A DNA stretch of 64,000 bases, from positions 8,872,170-8,936,169 of the forward strand of contig OZ025218.1 of NCBI GenBank assembly GCA_964019055.1, written 5' to 3'. Source of the stretch: Anthopleura xanthogrammica. Lineage: Eukaryota > Cnidaria > Anthozoa > Actiniaria > Actiniidae. The notes beneath the pieces are model-generated. The model searched no databases, was not told the origin of the DNA, and was given only the letters and a program-made list of their open reading frames with translations. Below, piece by piece: positions 57,619 through 64,000 of the stretch; the stretch's first letter is position 1; each line of letters begins with the position of its first letter. Both the position numbers and the translations under genes were made by a program.

Positions 57619-57794
57619 TATTTATTCATTCTCTTGTTTATTAATCTTTTTTCTAGGCCCACAACTTAACAACTTCACATTTCGAAAGGCTTTATCCCAT
57701 GTTCCATAAGGCGCGTGAAATTTGCATAAAGTTGGACCCAGATGGAATGTTTCGAAACCAATATGTCAACCGAGTAATGTTTGAGTCGGGATAA
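50217..57794 (+). CDS. GULO: L-gulonolactone oxidase (ascorbate biosynthesis), 13 coding exons
   Basis: FAD-linked ER/microsomal enzyme that performs the last step of vitamin C synthesis, converting L-gulono-1,4-lactone to L-ascorbate with release of H2O2. Exons: 50217-50360, 50434-50559, 51199-51293, 51595-51685, 52234-52419, 52937-53044, 53889-53968, 54812-54905, 55354-55409, 55848-55921, 56494-56581, 56984-57074, 57657-57794; 456 aa (rat 440). Marks: FAD-binding [10 protein letters not shown] (His67 aligns with the flavin-linked His of rat), [23 protein letters not shown] membrane segment, [14 protein letters not shown] and the HWAK motif (408-411, across the exon 12/13 junction). Introns 3 and 5 begin with GC, not GT. 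Every phase closes with no frameshift, so the gene looks functional. Stop TAA is followed 19 bp later by a splice donor. Confidence 0.94.
50787..51090. repeat. Two palindromic elements in GULO intron 2
   Basis: 50787-50940 pairs TATCCCACACCATAGAAAAT with its inverse. 50946-51090 pairs GTGGCATACCGTGGAT with ATTCCACGGTATGCCAC and has an inner GTATACAT pair. Confidence 0.8.
51294..51295 (+). other. GC splice donor, GULO intron 3
   Basis: Exon 3 ends TTC-TCA-AA and the intron begins GCGAGT. Joining to C-CTT-GGT at 51595 gives SNLGALSD, the family's conserved sequence. The nearest GT (at 51298) breaks the frame. Confidence 0.85.
51785..52140. repeat. (GATG)n/(AATG)n/(GACA)n compound microsatellite
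   Basis: Degenerate tetranucleotide tract in GULO intron 4; long ORFs in all frames here are artefacts. Confidence 0.9.
52420..52421 (+). other. GC splice donor, GULO intron 5
   Basis: Exon 5 ends GAT-GAG and the intron begins GCAAGT, the standard GC-donor consensus. Joining to ATG-CTT at 52937 restores the family alignment. Using the GT four bases on creates an immediate stop. Confidence 0.88.
52598..52722. mobile_element. MITE family F3 copy
   Basis: Ends AGACCCCTT and AAAGGGGTCT, core GGTTCCAATTCTCAGGAG; in GULO intron 5. Confidence 0.8.
53086..53490. repeat. Perfect ~76-bp hairpin plus a second inverted repeat
   Basis: 53086-53161 and 53185-53262 are nearly exact inverted copies (CACAGTTTAAGAATCATTAT, GTGCGCATGCGATTTTATCC, GAATTTCTCACCTT) with a 23-bp loop. 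Next to it CCATTTCAAAAACGAGCAAA (53265) is inverted at 53466-53488. Both are in GULO intron 6. Confidence 0.88.
53600..53825. mobile_element. MITE shared with 46590-46812
   Basis: CGTCTGGCATTTTGGCTTCC at the left and GAAGCCAAAATACAAAAC at the right are inverted; centre has a CATTCCAATGGTGAG-like segment. In GULO intron 6. Confidence 0.75.
54408..54655. mobile_element. Palindromic MITE, family F5, copy 1
   Basis: TATACACGCATCAAGC at the left pairs with GCTTGATGCGTGTATA; inner arms contain GCATGCTCAGGGGATTAAAA. In GULO intron 7. The second copy is at 57842-58107. Confidence 0.87.
54980..55240. repeat. Minisatellite of GCGTTGTGTTTCGT/GCTGATTTGC units
   Basis: A ~35-bp unit alternating TTGCGTTGTGTTTCGT and TGCGCTGATTTGC repeats about five times and decays to the right. 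In GULO intron 8. Confidence 0.8.
55525..55795 (+). mobile_element. tRNA-derived SINE
   Basis: The head holds a pol III B-box match (GGTTCGATTCC, 55587-55597); the body carries GTTCTCTCCTGTGCTACGAG, GGGTTTTCTCCGGGTACTTC and GGTTTCCTCCC, then AAAAATCAACATG. This resembles SINE cores I associate with cnidarians. The tail ends near GCGCTAGAAATACTAGAC. In GULO intron 9, same strand as the gene. The A box is degenerate. Confidence 0.6.
56605..56870. repeat. Degenerate (TGTC)n microsatellite
   Basis: TGTCTGTCTG tracts with decay, in GULO intron 11. Confidence 0.9.
57229..57622. repeat. Three-phase tetranucleotide array (CCGT)n-(CCAC)n-(CCAT)n
   Basis: About 390 bp: roughly 16 CCGT units, then about 12 CCCA units, then over 70 TCCA units. 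Ends 35 bp before the exon 13 acceptor of GULO. Long frames in both strands (MDGW and HPSI repeats) are artefacts. Confidence 0.97.
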
Positions 57795-57841
57795 TACGGA
57801 AATAAACTCACTGGTAAGTCAGAATACTAAGGACCTTTTAA

Positions 57842-58107
57842 ATGGACGCATCAAGAGTTCCGCGCTGCTGCTCAATGCGCATGCTCAGGGGATTAAAAAG
57901 TGGGATGATATTTTGTATAATATGCAATTTTTCGGTATATTTGATTCAGAATTCGCTTAACGGTACGCGATCTTGAATATTTAGTGAAAATTGTACTTGA
58001 CAAGAAAGATACAACTATAGCATATTTTACAAATTTTATCCCACTTTTTAATCCCCTGAGCATGCGCATTGAGCAGCAGCGCGGAACTCTTGATGCGTCT
58101 ATAAAGG
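57842..58107. mobile_element. Palindromic MITE, family F5, copy 2
   Basis: GACGCATCAAGAGTTCCGCG and its inverse at the right, with the same GCATGCTCAGGGGATTAAAA arms as copy 1. Lies in the putative 3'UTR intron of GULO. Confidence 0.87.
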
Positions 58108-58429
58108 TAGAATCTGGCACAGCAATGACGTCATTTCCGTGCCATGTCGTTTTTTCGTGTGACGTAGTCTTATGAAACCCTTAGTTTCGAAACTAAGATG
58201 TCAATTAAGTAGTGTAAAAGAAAGAATAGAAAAACAGACGAAAGTGAAAAGTTTTCCTTTGCTTATCTCTCAGTATTTAAGCTCTGAACTTTTGTTATCC
58301 ATCCATGGATTCCCCATTCTTAGCTTTCTAATTTTCCACAGTTGTGAAACTCCTTTTTATGGACCTTAGCTTGTGCAAGTCATATACAGAATAATTCATT
58401 ATTTGATTGCATTCGTTTTCCTTTTGTAG

Positions 58430-58515
58430 AACTTAGAGGCTGGAACGACACTGCTGCTGAAATACGATTCAGTTCGTTACCTGTGGATGGTAACGATCCT
58501 AAAATAGAAAGTTAA
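58430..58515 (+). other. Possible downstream GULO exon (3'UTR or lost extension)
   Basis: The GULO stop TAA (57792-57794) is followed by a donor (ACTG then GTAAGT, 57814) and an acceptor CTTTTGTAG at 58429. The spliced product stays open, in the GULO frame, from after the TAA to TAA 58513 (34 codons, including ELRGWNDTAAEIRFSS). It is either an ordinary spliced 3'UTR or a former C-terminal extension. Confidence 0.45.
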
Positions 58516-58819
58516 AATTAATTTGCATACCAACATTAATCCAATCAATCAGAAGTACAAATTGATGACATGAAACAGCTTGCCGCCCAAAACGAGAATT
58601 AATACTGCTTAACCCACACAGCAACTTTAGCAACGCGTGGCTGCCGAAGGAGATAAACGTTGCGCCCAAAAAATATAACTGTGTGAAAACGTCTGCAACG
58701 TTGCTAACAATAGCTCGATGTTTTCATCCATTGAGATACGGCTCTTTAGTCCACTGCTATTTTCAGTAACATTGCACTCCAGCACTAGTTGCGTCTTGTG
58801 GTTGGGCCTGTATGCCTTG

Positions 58820-59046
58820 CATGTGACGTCAAAACAGCTTATTTGGAGGACAAAACAAAAGAATTTCAATCTCCTGAGAATTGAAATCTATTGTTTTATC
58901 CTCCAAATTGAGCTGCATTCCGAAATGCTGCAATGAGTCTATTTGGAGGATAAATCAAAAAAGTTTCAATCTCCTGAGAATTGGAACCTATTATTTTGTC
59001 CTCCAAATTGAGCTGCATTTCGACGTGCTGCAAGCTGGTACGTGGT
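58820..59046. mobile_element. Tandem pair of F3 MITE cores
   Basis: Two successive ~110-bp units with TTGGAGGA(C/T)AAA and TTTCAATCTCCTGAGAATTG, both inverted relative to the copy at 27334. The remaining 59050-61395 shows no gene; its longest frames (59916-60185) lack domain or splice support. Confidence 0.75.
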
Positions 59047-61401
59047 CTATATGGGCAACGGCCTCGTACACTCTGCTAAATCAGTAATACGTTCAGATAA
59101 GCTTCTGTGGTTAATCTGTTAAAACAGGGCGTATCCAGGGGTGGAGAGGGGCGGGTCACTAATCATCCCCTTCGCCCTTTAAGAAGGAATACATAATGTG
59201 CCAAACTTTTTATTGGTTTTATATGTTACAAGATATTTATAAATAGGTATTTATAGGATCATTAGTTTTAGAATAAATAAATAATAATAATATGATATAT
59301 GCATGCTTAATGAAATATATTGAATAGCAAATATACAAAGTTGAAAAACTCAAGTTTACAATTCGGTTAACAGCATGAATAAAGCGAGATAGCGGCATAT
59401 TATAAAATATTGTTTATCAACAGAAAACAGAATTCTGATATTTTTATAACTCAGGTCTTTATTCTAATTCTACAGTCTCGTTCAGAAAGAGTAATTTTTT
59501 CGTGCGGGTTCTTGCGCCACCTGTATGGCGTCATACAAAACGTCATTCAGTATGTGCCACCCCTCCCTTTACTAGTCTCCATGTGCATCTGGACATCCAG
59601 TTTGAAATATCAATCCCAGATACTAGATTAGCCAATGCGAACACAGTCAAAACAATGGTCAAAAACTAGCCATTTCGAGGTTGACGAAAAGAATGTTTTT
59701 ATAGCTGGCATTGCAAATAATTGTACGGCGCTTTTTTATGGGACATATTTACAGTGTCTAGCTGAGTTGACCTTCAGAACAAACTCAAGGTCAACCAATC
59801 AGAATTGAGGATTTGACATCCTATTTTGATTAGCATTTCCCATTATTCTGCCAAGAGAATTTATAAAATACGAGTTCTTCCTTCTTTAAATTAACCGTAA
59901 ACGCTAGTCGAACTCATGGCGGAGTTTTATTTCAATCTACAACTGAGAAAAGTCTACATTGTATGCTCGGAAAATGCTCGAAAAATGCTAAGCAAAAATA
60001 GTGACCCATATATAATTCCTTTCGGGGAAGGCGATCAACTCAGCAGGTTCGTCCCCCAAAACAGTCCCAGTCAATTAAAGGCTCCCATCGAGAGTTCTTA
60101 CATTGACCTCTATATTTTTAGGAAGCGACTAACCCTTGCCGGTTTTAGCGTCGACTTGACCGTACCCAAAAGGGTGGTCGCTTAAAAGAGGTTTGACTGC
60201 ACTTTGAAAATAAAGACGCATTTGTGAAAAAGAGCGACTTTTGTATGAGTGGGAAACCATACAGCAAATTCGTGGCTGTAACGTATCTTATAGACTTGCC
60301 CCAAGTCGACCTCTCTTGTTTCCCGGGGATTTTTTCGATTCGAGCGAAGCGAGAAACTTGCGAGCGCAGCTACGTATCTTACCGTGGCCGTAACTACGCG
60401 TTGTGATTGGATGAATTACCGGAAGACAATGGGAAGCCATTTCAGTGTTACAACGTGTTACAAAACTGCTCTGTTTGATAAGTATTTTATCCACACGCTT
60501 GGTTCAATTCAAGCGGAATGCGGTAGAACGTGAGCTCCCCCGGCGATGCACAGTGCTATACTTACTCTCAGGCAGTTCGTTCTTCTTATTTCGATAGGTG
60601 CAGTCAGTCAGCCGGAAATGTAAGCAAGCAAAAATAGCCACTTTGTCATGATATTTTCAGTGCAAATAGACTGACAAGTTTCCATAATTTTCTTTTTCTT
60701 TTTGTGCATTGCATTGCATTGCAATACTGTACTTTTCTGATGATAAGGCTTTTCTGAGAACCAATCAAAATTTAACATAATCATTTTCATTGACGCCATT
60801 TGAAAGTTGAGCAGATTCCTGAACAGCTCATAAAAAAGCCATACTTCTTTTAAGAGTTTTGAGTTGGGTGAACTAGAATTGATTCAAAAAACGGGAAAAA
60901 CGTGTTAAATGTTGTACAAAATTTGCAAAACACTAAATAATTTTGCTGTCTTTTCCCTCTATCCAGTGTTACATAATAGTAGTTCCTGTGTCTTTGTATA
61001 TTAATTATATGAGCCCCTCCCTTAAGATCAATTAGCTGATCAACCGATGCGTAAAATAAACAGCGAAGCAAAGATGATTCATAATGTATGCATGCATGCA
61101 CCAGAAATAATGCACCCGCCCCACCTTGCTTCGTTTCTTTTAATGTATTCCCTAAGAGATAGATTTTCTACGTTCCAATAGCATACCTTGATATATATAC
61201 TAGCTCAAATGTCATATTATCATGCTATATCATGCAAATCAAAGGTTTTTATTCTGAAACTGGATTCGTAAATCGCTTTGGCACGGTCACTAATGAATAT
61301 TAATAAAACTCTGTCTGGTGTCTGAGGGAAGCGAATTCTCCATTTTTTATCGTTTTATTTTGATCGAATCTACTAGAGTTGCTTGTTTTAAAGCTTGAAG
61401 A

Positions 61402-61423
61402 ATGGCCGAGTCAGGTGGTGAAG
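61402..61423 (+). CDS. Candidate first coding exon of a gene extending rightward
   Basis: GAAGA-ATG-GCC is a good initiation context. MAESGGE is followed by GAAG and the donor GTAAGA, phase 1. Too short to identify. See the exon at 62226. Confidence 0.35.
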
Positions 61424-62225
61424 GTAAGACAATACATGTCGTAGCCTTTTTCACAAGCACACCACTTGTGGCCTTTTTTCCCCTCACATCGATCAGAAAA
61501 AAAATGTCAATATATAATTGTTTTCGAAATATCAAAGATGACTACCGATTTATAAACAAACGTGGTTACAGGTTCATGGACATTCGAGTCATGCTGCGTT
61601 CAGAAAGTATTGTTTATCCTAAGGTTGGTTTTGGTTGAAAATGTATACGTAATGCCATTAATATACAGGAGATAAGATATAGTAAAATCATTCGTCATCA
61701 CATGAAAAATTTGCGAGAGGTTTTCTCCAAATTTCCAAAACAGGTTATAAATTCAACCTATCGTCCCTCGTTCTAAATGCGACATATTCTTTATGTCTTT
61801 GAATGGCAATCCTTGGAAAACAAGGTGTGGGATTCGTTCCAGAAAAATCCAAATATCATTTTATCCTCAAACACCATCCCACGGGTTCAATATTATGAGT
61901 ATGACTCAGACTTAATTTTGAAAATCATTATTTAAATCCTTCCTTTCGCCATGCCTAAAATTATAGAATTATTACTCAATTGACATTGTATCTGATCGGA
62001 AATCCGTATTCAATTCTATTGAGCTGTTGAGTAATAGTATTTGTTTATATAATGATTTCTGAGTCGAAAGCGAAGGATGTGACGTATGTAACGCGATCTC
62101 CTTTGCGTGACAGCGCATATGACGTCATGTTGAACCCTCTGCGAGATTTGAATCCTCGCATAAATTTATCGGGCTTGAAATTGTAGAGTTGTGACTTGTT
62201 TGGTCGTCAAGATCTTGATTTAAAT

Positions 62226-62274
62226 ATGACGACCGCTTCATCGTACAGCACATGGCCCATAAGAAAGTCAAAAA
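62226..62274 (+). CDS. Candidate alternative first coding exon
   Basis: ATG opens MTTASSYSTWPIRKSK and the exon ends AAAA then GTAAGT, phase 1. It shares strand and phase with 61402-61423, 0.8 kb upstream, as expected of alternative first exons. Not identified. Confidence 0.35.
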
Positions 62275-62279
62275 GTAAG

Positions 62280-64000
62280 TATTCCAGTCTGTTGGTGATA
62301 TTCTTGACCTGTTTGATTGAGTTTGTCGTGCATTCCGTGTGGAGATTGAAACTGATCGAGTTATGGTTCACTACGTCGATTTCAATCTTTGTTAACCGTT
62401 TTTTGTGTAACTAGCTTCTTGAAACCTTCTATTTAGCGAACAGGAACTAATTTAGCCATGAATACTTTCAAATATGTCTTAAAACTTAATCAAAACTGTT
62501 GGGATGACAAGAAATCTTATTAGATCGTACTTTGTACGTTTGCTCAAGGGTTCGACCCAAACGATCGATTGTCTCTGAATTTACATAAAAAGCCTTCATA
62601 TTTAAGGAGACCGCATCTTTCAACACGAAGTGACATAGTAAAATAAAACAATAAGACGTGAGATATCACACTTCAAAATAGGAGGTGATAGTAGTATTCA
62701 GAATCACGAGAAACCACTAATATCCTTCGCGCGCTCTGCTCTTTTCTTCCTGATGCATATCCAGTAGACGCTGCCTAAATAACCTTTCTAAACTTCAGAC
62801 TCGGAATAAATATGAGAATTTTGATCCTAACTTCAACTTAAATGACATTTATACGTAAACAATATGAAGTCCATGGCCTGGTTTAGACCAACAGTCACTT
62901 TACATTGGGTTTTATTATCAACAGTACAACTGTTTTCCAAAAGAAGCTAGATGCAAAGACAGCCATCTTGTTCAACTGTTCTGTTTACTCAAGAGTAAAA
63001 TATATTCATTGATCCCCCAGAGTTGTTTACTGTCTTTTATGCTCTCTGAGGGATAAATTATTATCTGTTTTGTGTTTCTTATGGCAAAGATTGCCATATG
63101 GTTGCTCTTAAGACGAACCGTGACCTAAAATTCATTCATAATTTCTCATAAAGATTCAAATTTGTGCCAGTCTTGTATCGAGCTTCTTATAAGAAAAACA
63201 GACCCTAGGTTGCTAGCTCCACTGGCGGACACAAAATGTAAACTCATATGATTATAAACGCTCTCTCCTATATAGTTTTTCAGAATGAAAACATTTCCTA
63301 AGATAATTATTTTTCTTTAGACAAAATCCCCCTAAAAACAACAGAATTGAGTAAGACATTTCCGACCAAGAAATCATTAACTAAAGCAAGTCTTATTATT
63401 GAATTTTCTCTCAAATATCAAAATATTAGAAATTTATATCTGGGTTATCTATTGTTGAATATGCAATTGTGACAACATCCTATCACCTCTGAAAGTTAAA
63501 AAACTTTAGTTACTTGTGTTGATATAAACTGCATACTTAAAAACTATGCACAGTCTATATATATATGTCTAATAATCATATTCCATGAGGTGATACAGCG
63601 AGACAGATACACAATACCCCCCCTGTAGTGGTTATATGTTGTTGCTATTTGTAATCATCCATTATAAAGTTGTAGATTTAGTTTAGAATATTATTAAGTT
63701 TATTCAGAACTGAATAGTCTTATATTGGGATATTTATACAGCTATGCTATACTATTATGCATTTAACCTTTGCTCTGCGGCTCGTATCATAAAATTTGCC
63801 AAAGGTATAGTCTTGCAGACTGTGGGAAAATTATCTCAGACAAGGTTAATTGTGTTTTTGAAATCCATAAGCATTTTTTGTTAATATTTGAACAAAATCT
63901 TCATTCTTAATGTTCCCCCAGTACAATTTTCATTATTTTCAAATTGTATCTGTTATTATATCTAAAATATGTAATGTTAACAATATTTCTACTCATACCA
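62280..64000. other. No gene seen; probably intron
   Basis: AT-rich with no long frame, palindrome or recognisable exon. Confidence 0.45.

Noticed and set aside
57168..57669. Long ORFs on both strands (MDGW and HPSI repeats)
   Set aside because: Translations of a tetranucleotide array inside a GULO intron; no start, splice or domain support.
50217..57794. GULO as a pseudogene (missing GT donors, stop before conserved end)
   Set aside because: GC-AG introns restore the frame and the stop falls where rat GULO ends; no frameshift in 1371 coding bases.
59916..60185. 89-aa ORF with ATG in good context
   Set aside because: No domain, no donor at its end, and sequence shared with dispersed repeat words; probably chance.

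Overview
This is eukaryotic, animal DNA: long AT-rich introns with GT-AG splice sites, dense palindromic non-autonomous DNA transposons, tRNA-derived SINE pieces and microsatellites. Gene content fits an early-branching metazoan, most likely an anthozoan cnidarian (coral or sea anemone): an L-gulonolactone oxidase gene, a Rab20-type GTPase, the ciliary factor DNAAF1, a secreted selenocysteine glutathione peroxidase, and SINE cores of a type I associate with cnidarians. The species call is inference. I assembled every gene model by hand from reading frame, splice sites, codon phase and remembered family sequence; all phases close.

Layout. 1-3.5 kb: no gene, several palindromic elements. 3.56-23.5 kb (-): a complete 30-exon TRPA-type ankyrin cation channel (1099 aa); its last intron holds a Mutator-like element carrying a broken PIF1 helicase copy. 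23.5-25.7 kb: foldback transposon and polypurine tracts. 25.7-27.3 kb (+): glutathione peroxidase with an in-frame UGA (Sec). 27.3-29.6 kb: MITEs and a 148-bp tandem repeat. 29.6-37.1 kb (-): DNAAF1, 15 exons, 577 aa. 38.7-40.3 kb (-): Rab20-like GTPase, 3 exons, 217 aa. 40.4-48.5 kb: intergenic, MITEs, one candidate orphan exon. 48.5-49.4 kb (-): SIAH E3 ubiquitin ligase, intronless CDS, head-to-head with 50.2-57.8 kb (+): L-gulonolactone oxidase, 13 coding exons, 456 aa, with two GC-AG introns. 58-64 kb: repeats, then two short ATG exons that look like alternative first exons of a gene continuing to the right.

The genes form no operon or obvious pathway. TRPA (chemical/redox sensing), GPx (peroxide removal) and GULO (ascorbate synthesis) share an oxidative-stress theme, but I treat the proximity as coincidence unless synteny supports it. 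No autonomous transposase or reverse transcriptase was found; every mobile element seen is non-autonomous. Three elements carry 9-bp target-site duplications (one with a mismatch), pointing to a Mutator-like mobiliser elsewhere in the genome.
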